A stretch of 64,000 nucleotides of DNA from Planctomycetota bacterium (GTDB taxonomy: Bacteria > Planctomycetota > UBA1135 > GCA-002686595): contig JACKHT010000001.1 of NCBI GenBank assembly GCA_020638855.1, positions 372,001-436,000 of the forward strand. The letters are read 5' to 3'. Positions 52,079 through 59,952 of this stretch are shown piece by piece. The notes below the pieces were generated by a model. That model did no database searches, had not been told where the DNA came from, and was given only the letters and a program-made list of their open reading frames with translations. The position numbers and the translations under genes are program-made. The first letter of the stretch is position 1; every line of letters begins with the position of its first letter.

Positions 52079-53527
52079 TCAGGCGAAGGGGCCAGCGGCG
52101 TCTTCGCGCGTGTCCTTGGACTCGGGCTCAGGGTACGAGAAGCCACGCTTGGTGGACTCCACCGGCTCGACACCGGGCGTGGTAAAGTCCCAGCCCAGGG
52201 CGCCGCCGGTCGGGCGCGTGCGACTGGACGGGAGTTCGCGCTGGGGTTCGGCTTGGGGCTCGGGCGCCCCCTTGGCTTGCCAAATGGTTTGCTCGTCGGT
52301 GCCAGCCAAAGGCATGTTTTCGTTCTCGTGCACCGGCTGGTTGGCGGCCGCTTTCTCGCGCCGATTCTTGCGGGCTTCCCAGAAGCGCTTGGGCTCCCAG
52401 AAGCGCCGCGGCGGCGGGGGCGGGACCAGCACCGGCTGCGGGGCTTCGCTGCCGGTCGGCATGGATTCCGCTTCGCGCTTGGCGCGGGGCAGCCAGCGGC
52501 CGAGCGGCGCCACGGCCGGATTTTCGGTGGAGGTTTCGGTCGGGACGGTGGCGGAATCATCCTCGAACGCATCCCCTGCGTTGGCGGCTTCGGCGACCAC
52601 CATCGGGCCACCCGATTGGGGCTCGAACTCGAAGACCGGATGGTCGACCAAGTCGAGGGTCGGCTTGGGAGCCTGCGGTTGGGCTTGCTCCACCACATCC
52701 TCCACCCACTCCTGCGAACCGGGTTGGGCCTGCAGTGCCCCCACCTCGGGGTAGACGAACGCCGCGGGATCCACAGACTCGGTGACCGGCTCGCGCGGGG
52801 CGAGGGGCTCCGAAACGGGCGTGCTACGGACTTCCGCGCGCGGAGCCGACCCTTCACGACGGGCTAGGAATTGCAGCCGCCGAATGCGCGAGAAGTTGAT
52901 TCCGGTGGCGCGGGCCAGAAGGTTGGCGTCGTGCTCGACCAGGTCTTGCAGGCTTCCGACACCGGCAGCACCTAGCGCGGCCGCGGCGGCACGATCCAGA
53001 CCGTCGACCGCCCCTACCAGGGCGCTGCCTGCCATTGGAGTGGGAGCCAGCGGCATCGGGCTCGGGTTGTGTTCTTCGATCGCTTCCAGATCTTCCTCAC
53101 CCGGCCACTCGTCGGCTTGGCCCACTACGCAGTTACCCACTACGCGATCACCCACTTCGCGATCAGGGGTCGGGAACTCCGCGGAGCTGCGGGCGGACCC
53201 CAGCACGGCCTGGATCAGCGAACGGTCGAGGTGGTTCAACGCGGAGGGTTGGGCCATCGGGACCGAGGATGCCTCGGGGATCGGGACGATCATGCCATCG
53301 GGTGCCTCCTCCGGGTCCAGCCACGTTTCCCCAACGCGCTGCTGGAGAACTTGGGCTTCGCGATGAAGCCGGCGCGCCATGGCCGCAGGAACCTGCAGAC
53401 AAGCGGCCAATGCCTCCGCATCAAGGCGCAGCAAGTCAGGAAGGGACTGGCATCCAGCACGCCTCAATTGGCCCAAAGTCGCCGGGCCATCGGCATGCAG
53501 GGTGCAAAGCAGGGCTAAGGAGTCCAT
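52079..53527 (-). CDS. Helix-hairpin-helix-like protein linked to ParA
   Basis: A 482-aa protein of unknown function. Two segments look like HhH/DUF4332-type helical units: residues 15-60 (TLGQLRRAGCQSLPDLLRLD) and about 185-235 (AALGAAGVGSLQDLVEHDAN). The second half is Pro/Glu/Ala-rich and probably disordered, with paired FWEPKRFWEARKNRREK near residue 390. A 15-bp triple repeat encodes VGDRVVGNCVVG near residue 125. It lies 43 bases downstream of ParA and ahead of a strong terminator, so it is the last gene of an ATPase operon and may be its DNA- or partner-binding adaptor. Confidence 0.7.
   Translation of the reverse strand: MDSLALLCTLHADGPATLGQLRRAGCQSLPDLLRLDAEALAACLQVPAAMARRLHREAQVLQQRVGETWLDPEEAPDGMIVPIPEASSVPMAQPSALNHLDRSLIQAVLGSARSSAEFPTPDREVGDRVVGNCVVGQADEWPGEEDLEAIEEHNPSPMPLAPTPMAGSALVGAVDGLDRAAAAALGAAGVGSLQDLVEHDANLLARATGINFSRIRRLQFLARREGSAPRAEVRSTPVSEPLAPREPVTESVDPAAFVYPEVGALQAQPGSQEWVEDVVEQAQPQAPKPTLDLVDHPVFEFEPQSGGPMVVAEAANAGDAFEDDSATVPTETSTENPAVAPLGRWLPRAKREAESMPTGSEAPQPVLVPPPPPRRFWEPKRFWEARKNRREKAAANQPVHENENMPLAGTDEQTIWQAKGAPEPQAEPQRELPSSRTRPTGGALGWDFTTPGVEPVESTKRGFSYPEPESKDTREDAAGPFA
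53121..53165. repeat. Three 15-bp tandem repeats inside the HhH-protein gene
   Basis: The units are CCCACTACGCAGTTA, CCCACTACGCGATCA and CCCACTTCGCGATCA. On the coding (minus) strand they read as V-G-x-x-V pentapeptides. They share the period and the CCCACT block with the repeat at 43565-43654. Confidence 0.8.
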
Positions 53528-53570
53528 GGTGGTGCGGGCGGGTTGCGGTTGGTTCGGAAAGAAAGGCGGA

Positions 53571-54419
53571 CTAACGGTGGGACTCGGACCCCAATTCCGA
53601 AGTCTCCACAGTCCAAGGAATGTTCGTCTCGGCGCCCGCGTGCAGGTGGCTCGCGGGAGCCTCGGGCGCCAACACCGTGCAGACTTCCGCCGCCAAGGAG
53701 GCGAAGTCCGCGGTGGCGCGGCTTTGTGGATCGAGCACGTCGACGGTGACCCCCAAGGCTGGCGCCTCGCGCAAGCGCACGCTGGTGCGGATGACCGTGT
53801 TGAACATGGCGGCACCGAAGCGGGTGTGCAGGGCCACGAGCAGCTCCCGGGCAAAGCGCGTGCGGCGGTCGAAGAGCGTACCCACCACGCGAATCGGATA
53901 ACTGCGGCCCTGATTCTCCCCCACTTCCTGCAACACCTTGAGTGCTTGCAAAGCGCCTTGCAGGGCAAAGGCCCCGGTCTCGACCACCAAGACGGCGGTG
54001 GTGCACGCGAACATGGCGTTGGCGCACAGGACCCCATCGGCGCGCGGCGGGCAGTCGACGATGACGTAGTCGTAGCGGTCACGGACGGCATCCAGCGCGA
54101 TACGCAGACGTTGTTCGGGATGGATCAAACGCTCGGAGCGCTCTTCGAATTCGGCCAAACGCGGGCGGGCCGGCAACAGGTGCATGCCGCTCGCCAATTC
54201 CCGGATGGCTTGCTCGATGTAGGCCTCGTCCATCAGCACTTCGGCCACGGTGGCGCCTTCGCTGCTGTCGACGCCAAGCCCCATGGTGGCGTGGGCTTGC
54301 GGATCGAGATCCACAACCAAGACCCGCTCTCCACGCGCAACCAAGGCCCCGGCCAAGTTGATGGCCGTGGTGGTTTTTCCGCAGCCCCCTTTTTGGTTGA
54401 CGAAGGTGAGGATTTGCAT
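53571..54419 (-). CDS. ParA-family ATPase
   Basis: A 282-aa partition-type ATPase with the deviant Walker A NQKGGCGKTTTA at residues 8-19, DLDPQAHATMGLG as the A' motif and YVIVDCPPR as Walker B. Such proteins position chromosomes, plasmids or cell-surface machines. No ParB gene is next to it; instead there is an FlhG-like ATPase upstream and an HhH-like protein downstream. The start is the ATG with GGAG nine bases before; an ATG 12 codons earlier is less likely. Confidence 0.92.
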   Translation of the reverse strand: MQILTFVNQKGGCGKTTTAINLAGALVARGERVLVVDLDPQAHATMGLGVDSSEGATVAEVLMDEAYIEQAIRELASGMHLLPARPRLAEFEERSERLIHPEQRLRIALDAVRDRYDYVIVDCPPRADGVLCANAMFACTTAVLVVETGAFALQGALQALKVLQEVGENQGRSYPIRVVGTLFDRRTRFARELLVALHTRFGAAMFNTVIRTSVRLREAPALGVTVDVLDPQSRATADFASLAAEVCTVLAPEAPASHLHAGAETNIPWTVETSELGSESHR

Positions 54420-54542
54420 CTTCGCTCCGGAGTAGGGGCTTTTGGAGGGGGTCATGTCGGGGGGATTCCTTAGCCTTCGGTGCCAGGGGGCGACACCGAT
54501 CGAGCGGAACGACGCGGGCGAGACCCAAGCCTCGCGCTGCGG

Positions 54543-55421
54543 TTAGCGCAACGACTTGCGGGCACGATCGTAGAATGCACTTGTGGAGCGGGCGTGGTCA
54601 ATAGGGGTCCACTCGGCGACCTTCTGGATTGCACGAGCGGCGGCACTTTCGGGATCGCACAAGGTGACCGGGATGCGTTGTTGCACGCTGTGTCCCACGG
54701 CTGGGTCGGCGGGCACCCAACCGATCAACTCGGGCTGACTCCCCAAGAAGCGCTGGGAAGCCGTGCGGAAGCGATCCCACCCGGCTTGGGCCAAGCGTTC
54801 GTCGGGCGCGCGATTGATCACCACGCCGACGCGCATCGACTTGTTGACCATCATCGCGCGCTTGTACAGCGCGTAGCCATCGGACAGCGCGGTGACCTCG
54901 TGGTTCGTGACCAGGATCAAGGTCGAAGTGGCCGCCAAGTGCGCCACCGTGCTGTACCCCAAACCGGCGCCGTGGTCGATGATGATCAAATCGAACTGGT
55001 CCTCCATCGGACGCAGGGCCTTGAAAAGCCGGTCGAGTTCGCGCCGGGTCGGGTTCACCAGGGCATCGCGCCCGACCCCGCCCGAAAGCAACTTCATACC
55101 CAGGGGACCTTCGACCAGGGCATCCCGGGCGGAAACCCGGCCTTCCATGACGTGGCCTAGGTCAAAGTCCGGGGCCAGCCCCAACAAGAGGTGCGCGTTG
55201 GCCAAGCCCGCGTCGAAGTCCACCAGCAAGACGCGCTCGCCCATGCGCGACCGCGCGACGGCTAGGTTGGAGGCCATGATGCTCTTGCCCGTCCCGCCTT
55301 TGCCGCTGGCAATGCAGACCACCCGGGCCGAGGCGTTTTCGGGGGAGCGAGGGGCCTGCTGGGGCGGTGCTTGGGGCCGCAGGAGCGGCCGCAGACGGGT
55401 GAATTGGAAGCGGTTGAGCAT
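54543..55421 (-). CDS. MinD/FlhG-type ATPase
   Basis: A 292-aa MinD-superfamily ATPase. A basic, Pro/Gln-rich N-terminus of about 30 residues precedes the Walker A SGKGGTGKSIMA. LVDFDAGLANAHLLLGL is the A' motif with the typical D-x-G-x-A-N of FlhG (FleN/YlxH), and LIIIDHGAG is Walker B. FlhG counts or places flagella, though relatives act on other polar machines. No flagellar gene is in the window. GAGGTT stands upstream of the ATG, and an 8-bp hairpin lies directly before it. It heads the operon with ParA. Confidence 0.9.
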   Translation of the reverse strand: MLNRFQFTRLRPLLRPQAPPQQAPRSPENASARVVCIASGKGGTGKSIMASNLAVARSRMGERVLLVDFDAGLANAHLLLGLAPDFDLGHVMEGRVSARDALVEGPLGMKLLSGGVGRDALVNPTRRELDRLFKALRPMEDQFDLIIIDHGAGLGYSTVAHLAATSTLILVTNHEVTALSDGYALYKRAMMVNKSMRVGVVINRAPDERLAQAGWDRFRTASQRFLGSQPELIGWVPADPAVGHSVQQRIPVTLCDPESAAARAIQKVAEWTPIDHARSTSAFYDRARKSLR

Positions 55422-55432
55422 GGAGAACCTCG

Positions 55433-55456
55433 GGCTGCGACCCTTTGATCGCAGCC
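55433..55456 (-). promoter_or_regulatory. 8-bp hairpin in the flhG leader
   Basis: GGCTGCGA (55433-55440) and TCGCAGCC (55449-55456) form a perfect stem with an 8-base loop. On the minus strand it ends 12 bases before the ATG at 55421 and just upstream of GAGGTT, so it could affect ribosome access. It could alternatively be the remote end of pyruvate kinase transcription, but no T-run follows. Confidence 0.4.
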
Positions 55457-55641
55457 ACCAATCGTCAGCGTGAGCGGCAGGGGCACCGGGCGCCGGAAGT
55501 CCCGTCCGCAACCCCTAGACTAGGTAGCGGCGCGGGGGGTCTCAAGGATGGGCCCCTCTCCCGTCACTCGACCCCCTGATTCTGCCTGGGCCGGGGACCC
55601 TGGACCAAGGGGGAAGCGTCAAAAAAAAGAGCTGCGGATCC

Positions 55642-57108
55642 CTAGCTAAACTTGACCTCTTCCCCAATGCGATGGAGCTTCATCACGTTGGTCGAGCGGG
55701 CGACCCCGGGCGGGACCCCGGCCACAAAGACGGTCTGCTCGCCGTAATCGGCGATCCCCCGCACGACGAGCATCTCGGCGGCCATGTAGATCATGTCCTC
55801 GAGGCTCGGCTCGCGCCGGAAGAGCAATGCCCGCACGTGCGAAAGAACCGACATTCGGTTCACGACCGATTGGTCGGGGCACAGCGCGATGATCTCGGCC
55901 TTGGGCCGAAAACGGGAAAGGTGGCGCACCGTATTCCCGGTTTCCGTGAAGCAAACGATGCGGCGCAGATCGAGGGCGGTCGCCACCTGCACGGCGGCCA
56001 TGGCCGTGGCATTGTAAAAGTGGGCGTCGTTGGGGGTGAGCTTGAGCCGCGGCACGCGGGCGTAGCGCGGCGATCCTTCGGCAGCCCGGGCCACCTCGGC
56101 CATGGCGCGCACCGCCTCCATGGGGAAGCTCCCCACCGCGGTTTCCGCGCTGAGCATGACCGCATCGCTGCCGTCGAGTACGGCGTTGGCCACGTCGGAG
56201 ACTTCGGCGCGGGTGGGCCGGCTCGAATGGATCATCGATTCGAGCATCTCGGTGGCGGTGATGACGTACTTGCCCGCATGGACCGCACTTTCGATCAAGG
56301 CTTTCTGGGTCAAGGGAAGGTCTGCCAGGGCCAGCTCGACCCCCAGATCTCCGCGCGCCACCATGATTCCGTCCGACTCGAGCAGGATTTCCTCGAGGTT
56401 CTTCACCGCGACCAGGCGCTCGATCTTGGCGATCAGGTGTTGGCCGTCGACAAGCGTTCGAATCTCGCGCAACTCACGGGCATGGCCCACGAAGCTGATC
56501 CCGAAGAAGTCGACGCCCAATTCGTTGCCCAACTGGATCAAGCGTCGATCCTCGTCGGTGGGAAGTGCGTATTCCACCGCCGAATCCGGCAGGTGCACGC
56601 CTTTGCGCGTCCCCACGTTGCCCGCCCGACGCACGCGGCCGACGACGGTTTCGCCGTAGCGATCCTCGCACACCAGCTCGACCTGACCGTCGTTGAGGAA
56701 GATGCGGTGCCCAGGATGGACTTGTACGGCCAGATCGGGCACATCGATCAGGATTTCCCCGGCGATGGCCTGACCATTGCCCGACCGCAGCCGAACGCTT
56801 TCGTTCTCCACCAAGTCGACACTGCCGTTCGCGAACGAACCGGTGCGCATCTTGGGCCCCGGTAGGTCGGCCAGAATCCCGATCGCCGTCAGCCGCTGCT
56901 GGGCCGCAGCGCGGATCTTCTGCACCCTGCGGCGATGGTCCTCGTCGGTTCCATGGCTGAAGTTCAAGCGCGCCACTGAGAGCCCCACATCGATGAGCTC
57001 CCCTACCCGGTCCTCGGAGGCAGGTCCAATCGTGGCCACCACCTTGGTCAGGGTGCGGGCCTCGTTCGGATCTCGCTTGGGGGGGGTCAAAGGGACACGG
57101 TCCAACAT
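55642..57108 (-). CDS. pyk: Pyruvate kinase
   Basis: A 488-aa pyruvate kinase making pyruvate and ATP from phosphoenolpyruvate. VATIGPAS and ARLNFSHGT open the barrel. DLPGPKMRTG precedes the B domain (about 85-175). The catalytic lysine is in LIAKIE, the metal ligands in MVARGDLGVE, and TATEMLESMI is the usual active-site helix with Glu in place of the common Gln. The C-terminal allosteric domain is complete. Behind the stop the minus strand has CTCTTTTTTTTG but without a clear stem, a weak terminator candidate. The gene stands alone. Confidence 0.96.
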   Translation of the reverse strand: MLDRVPLTPPKRDPNEARTLTKVVATIGPASEDRVGELIDVGLSVARLNFSHGTDEDHRRRVQKIRAAAQQRLTAIGILADLPGPKMRTGSFANGSVDLVENESVRLRSGNGQAIAGEILIDVPDLAVQVHPGHRIFLNDGQVELVCEDRYGETVVGRVRRAGNVGTRKGVHLPDSAVEYALPTDEDRRLIQLGNELGVDFFGISFVGHARELREIRTLVDGQHLIAKIERLVAVKNLEEILLESDGIMVARGDLGVELALADLPLTQKALIESAVHAGKYVITATEMLESMIHSSRPTRAEVSDVANAVLDGSDAVMLSAETAVGSFPMEAVRAMAEVARAAEGSPRYARVPRLKLTPNDAHFYNATAMAAVQVATALDLRRIVCFTETGNTVRHLSRFRPKAEIIALCPDQSVVNRMSVLSHVRALLFRREPSLEDMIYMAAEMLVVRGIADYGEQTVFVAGVPPGVARSTNVMKLHRIGEEVKFS

Positions 57109-57250
57109 GGATACGGCAGGGACAAAGGGGTGCAGCAGGCCTCGGCGATGGGCCGATAAGCCTAGCGGGGAAAAGGTAGCGCACCCAGGTCTCTCCTTCG
57201 CCTGGGCGGTGCATTAAAATGTGACATTGCCAATCCCTTGACCCACGCTT
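57109..57250. other. Upstream region of pyruvate kinase, no gene seen
   Basis: This is the left part of the 649-base gap between pyruvate kinase and the Met-rich protein. It contains an AT-rich patch (GCATTAAAATGTGACATTG near 57211-57229) that may hold the leftward promoter. TTTAAT is present on the minus strand, but no matching -35 was found at normal spacing. Confidence 0.3.
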
Positions 57251-57279
57251 TTGGCCTTCGCGGCAAAATCGCACATACT
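57251..57279 (+). promoter_or_regulatory. Possible rightward promoter upstream of a small ORF
   Basis: TTGGCC (57251-57256) and CATACT (57274-57279) are separated by 17 bases, each matching 4 of 6 sigma-70 consensus positions. They lie 48 bases before the ATG of the 32-codon frame at 57327. Confidence 0.3.
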
Positions 57280-57326
57280 TACCGGGCGCTTTTGCTCTCC
57301 TCTGCCCTCCTTCGCTTCGCACCCCC

Positions 57327-57425
57327 ATGGATCCCATCAGCTCCACCAAAGGGTCCGCCCCTACGGCTGCCACCATCTTGCTGCTCTGTTTGGTGGTCGG
57401 TTTGGTCGCCTTTGCCGCACGCTAG
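57327..57425 (+). CDS. Possible 32-aa single-pass membrane peptide
   Basis: The frame runs from ATG to TAG and encodes a short polar N-terminus (MDPISSTKGSAPTAAT) followed by one hydrophobic helix (ILLLCLVVGLVAFAA) and a final Arg. This is the layout of small inner-membrane proteins. A promoter-like pair lies upstream, but the ATG is preceded only by a C-run with no Shine-Dalgarno site. No homology is known to me. The remaining sequence to 57757 contains no other convincing gene. Confidence 0.35.
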   Translation: MDPISSTKGSAPTAATILLLCLVVGLVAFAAR

Positions 57426-57757
57426 GCGAGCTTTGTCCCAGGCGCAGGCCACCCTTGCCGCGCCGCCTGTGCCCTTCCAGGGCCGATTTGTGCCGGGCCC
57501 TGGCCCCGCAATGCACTGCTAAGACCGCATGACGGGCTTGTCACGGCGGAGGGGCAATCCCCCGAGCCTTTCGGGAAATCTCTTGCAGGGGCCACCGTAA
57601 GGGGGGTGTAGTGCTGGCCCTGGCCCTTTTCGGGGCTAGAAGCCGCATGATCTTCCGCCCACAAAGCGTGGCGGAGGTGCTGATCGCCCCCGCAGTTTGG
57701 GCACCCTGCCCCCCAACTCCCGCCCCAGGGCTGGAACCTCATCCCAACACTCCCCCC

Positions 57758-58831
57758 ATGAAACGCAACCAAGTCCTACTCGCCGGTCTGGCCCTCGCCA
57801 GCCCCTTGCTGTTCGCATTCGACCCCACGGCCGACAAGGTCGCTTTCACCCCGGCCGAAGGCACCAGCCTCACCAAGACCTTCAAGCTCAGCCAGGACTT
57901 CGCGTTGGACGACATGTCCATGCAGATGAACGGCGAGGACATGCCCATGGAAATGGAAATGTCCATGAAGCTGACCCAAACCACGGCGGTCACCGACACC
58001 TATGACAAACTGGCGGAGGGCAAGCCCGCGAAGCTGACTCGCCTCTACAAGGACGCCTCGATGGAGATGCAGGTCGAATCGAAGACCTCGGCCATGGGGC
58101 AAAACTCCGAGCAAGACGCCAAGGGCGAAGGCACCTCCAAGTTGAAGGACAAGATCGTGACCTTCACCTGGGACGCGGATTCCGGAGCCTATACCAAGAA
58201 ATACGACGAAGAAGCCAAGGGCGAAGACGAGTGGTTGCCCAGCTTGGTCGAAGACATGGACTTGCGCGGGCTCCTGCCCGACAAGGAAGTCAGCGTCGAT
58301 GACGAATGGACGGCCGACAACGCGATCGTGGCCGACCTGTTCGCCGCGGGCGGCAACTGGCAATGGAACGTCGAAATGGAAGGCGTCGACTCCCCCGGTG
58401 GCCCGAGCCCCGAGATGATGACCGACCTGCGCGAGCTGCTGGGCGATTCTTTGGACGGCGATGTGACCTGCAAGTTCGTGGGGTCCAAGGAAGTCGACGG
58501 CGTGTCGTACCTGGCCATCAACGTGACCATCAAGATCGGTTCCAAGACCGACATGGCCGAGTTCATGACCGATCAAATGAGCAAGGCCGAAGTCCCCGAG
58601 GGTGTGACCATCGAAGTCAGCAAGATGGACATGGATACCACCATGGAAGGCAAGGGAACGCTCCTGTGGGACGGCAAGGCTGGCCTGATGCACAGCTTTG
58701 AGTACGAAGGCGAGTTCACCATGATCATGGACATGGGCATGGACATCGACGCCTTCGGTCAGCAGATGAAGAACGACATGCACATGGAAATGTCGGGCGA
58801 CATGAAGCTCGACGTATCGACCAGCAAGTAG
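57758..58831 (+). CDS. Secreted Met- and Asp/Glu-rich protein of unknown function
   Basis: A 357-aa protein with a signal peptide (KRNQVLLAGLALASPLLFA). The mature part is acidic and rich in methionine, notably DMSMQMNGEDMPMEMEM at about 52-68 and MIMDMGMDIDAFGQQMKND near residue 325. The layout of alternating strands suggests a soluble periplasmic fold. Met clusters can bind Cu(I)/Ag(I), but there is no CopC or CueP signature, so this is only a thought. An ATG preceded by a C-run is the only suitable start. A strong terminator follows. Confidence 0.75.
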   Translation: MKRNQVLLAGLALASPLLFAFDPTADKVAFTPAEGTSLTKTFKLSQDFALDDMSMQMNGEDMPMEMEMSMKLTQTTAVTDTYDKLAEGKPAKLTRLYKDASMEMQVESKTSAMGQNSEQDAKGEGTSKLKDKIVTFTWDADSGAYTKKYDEEAKGEDEWLPSLVEDMDLRGLLPDKEVSVDDEWTADNAIVADLFAAGGNWQWNVEMEGVDSPGGPSPEMMTDLRELLGDSLDGDVTCKFVGSKEVDGVSYLAINVTIKIGSKTDMAEFMTDQMSKAEVPEGVTIEVSKMDMDTTMEGKGTLLWDGKAGLMHSFEYEGEFTMIMDMGMDIDAFGQQMKNDMHMEMSGDMKLDVSTSK

Positions 58832-58858
58832 CCGGCCGCCGCAAGATCGGCCCATGCG

Positions 58859-58893
58859 AAAGGGCCCACTTCCCGCTCGGAAGTGGGCCCTTT
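58859..58893. terminator. 15-bp bidirectional intrinsic terminator
   Basis: AAAGGGCCCACTTCC (58859-58873) pairs perfectly with GGAAGTGGGCCCTTT (58879-58893) around CGCTC. T-tracts are available on the plus strand (TTTTG), so it ends the Met-rich protein gene and may also stop readthrough from the minus-strand selenoprotein gene. Confidence 0.9.
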
Positions 58894-58944
58894 TGCATGG
58901 AAAGCCCGACGGAGGGTTCGGTCCGGGGATCCGCGGAGTCGGCG

Positions 58945-59298
58945 CTAAGCGCCGAAGACTTCGCCGTACAGCGCTTCTTGGAAACCGACCAGCAAGGTCT
59001 TCCCCATCCGCATCGTGGGTGCGCGTAGATTGCCCGTAGGCCCCAAGAGCACCGCTTCCAACTCGGCCGGTTCCGGAGCGTCCTTCGCCAGGTCGAACCG
59101 GACAACTTTTTTGCCCTTGGCGACGATCACCTGGCGGATCCCCTCCAAGACCCGGCTCAAGTCACCCGACCCGATGCGTTCTTTGCTCGCGTTGACCGTC
59201 TCACGGACGGTGGCGCCGCGCCCTTCGAGGAAGGCGTCGCTGCGCTTGCAACTCGTTCAGCCCTTGCGGTGGTAGTACCAATCGATGCGTTTTGCCAT
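58945..59298 (-). CDS. ArsC-family (seleno)protein with in-frame UGA at the redox site
   Basis: Read straight through one TGA (59259-59257), the frame encodes a 117-aa thioredoxin-fold protein of the ArsC/Spx type. It begins MAKRIDWYYHRKG, then U14-T15-S16-C17, and later GPTGNLRAPTMRMGKTLLVGF, the conserved ArsC-type substrate/cis-Pro region. The UGA replaces the first cysteine of a CxxC motif, which is where selenocysteine is found in redox selenoproteins, and a stem-loop follows at the right distance. A shorter reading of 71 aa from within would lack the active site. A plain pseudogene is less likely, because the rest of the frame is intact. Confirmation needs sel genes elsewhere in the genome. 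Confidence 0.85.
59214..59244 (-). promoter_or_regulatory. Candidate bacterial SECIS hairpin downstream of the UGA
   Basis: On the minus strand CCTTC (59234-59230) pairs with GAAGG (59226-59222) around a CTC loop. The stem continues outward through GC pairs with small bulges to about 59244/59214. The apical loop starts 27 bases after the UGA, within the 16-37 base range given for bacterial SECIS elements. The tri-loop lacks the G usually found at the loop's first positions, so an alternative fold may be used. Confidence 0.45.
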
Positions 59299-59307
59299 GG
59301 CCAGATC

Positions 59308-59907
59308 CTACAACGAAGTCTCGACTTGGCGCCAGACCTCCTCCACGAGGCCCCGAACGACGGGAAGCTGTTCGGCCACGGGCAGAATGCCAGCAGGAGG
59401 TACGTGCAAGAACAGCGCCGGAATCCCGAACGCCTCGCCAAGCCGCAGGACCTGACCGTAGGTGAAATCGCAAACGTACCCGCCCGCGTCCTCGGAGATC
59501 CAAACGGGCAGCGGACTGAGGGCTTGGCAAACCCGGGCACAAGCCTCCACGTCGAAGCGCGTGCTGGCCCGGTGGCGCAGCGCCACGGGAAAAGCCTCAC
59601 CCCACACATCGAGTCGATCGGAGACCTCCCGCGCACCCGCTTGGCGCTCGATTCGGAAGCCCTCGCCGCGGTGGACGCCCAGGGCCAAGATCGCTCGGAA
59701 GCCCCCACCCTCGGGTTCGAGCAGCGCCTGCAGCGCTTCCAACGCTCCCCGGTAGGCGGTGGGCAGCTCGCGCCCCACGACCCGCAGCGAACCGTGTACC
59801 TGCTGATCCAACTGCTGATCCAAGCGCCGGGCAAGGGCCCCGCTGGGGTTTTCGGCCACGGTTTCAAACGGACCAAAACCGGTCACCAAAAGCTTGGGGT
59901 GCGACAT
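59308..59907 (-). CDS. Pyroglutamyl-peptidase I-like cysteine peptidase
   Basis: A 199-aa member of peptidase family C15, which removes N-terminal pyroglutamate. It opens with LLVTGFGPFETVAENPSG. The catalytic triad is intact: E87 in FRIERQA, C146 in AGGYVCDFTYG and H168 in LFLHVP. The length is close to the usual 200-215 aa. It lies ten bases upstream of the selenoprotein start on the same strand, so the two are probably co-transcribed. The substrate assignment is by family only. Confidence 0.88.
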   Translation of the reverse strand: MSHPKLLVTGFGPFETVAENPSGALARRLDQQLDQQVHGSLRVVGRELPTAYRGALEALQALLEPEGGGFRAILALGVHRGEGFRIERQAGAREVSDRLDVWGEAFPVALRHRASTRFDVEACARVCQALSPLPVWISEDAGGYVCDFTYGQVLRLGEAFGIPALFLHVPPAGILPVAEQLPVVRGLVEEVWRQVETSL

Positions 59908-59952
59908 GCGACTAGCTTACCGCCGATTCGATCGGCGCAGAACGGTATCTAG

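Noticed and set aside
55620..55641. Intrinsic terminator of pyruvate kinase
   Set aside because: There is an eight-T run on the minus strand but no convincing stem before it; kept only as a remark.
58945..59160. Independent 71-aa protein
   Set aside because: It starts inside the ArsC fold and lacks the redox motif. The frame continues upstream through one UGA to a good ATG, so the longer selenoprotein reading is preferred.
58945..59298. Pseudogene broken by a stop codon
   Set aside because: Only one stop is found, exactly at a redox-cysteine position, and both sides match the family. Genuine decay would not be expected to hit that codon alone.
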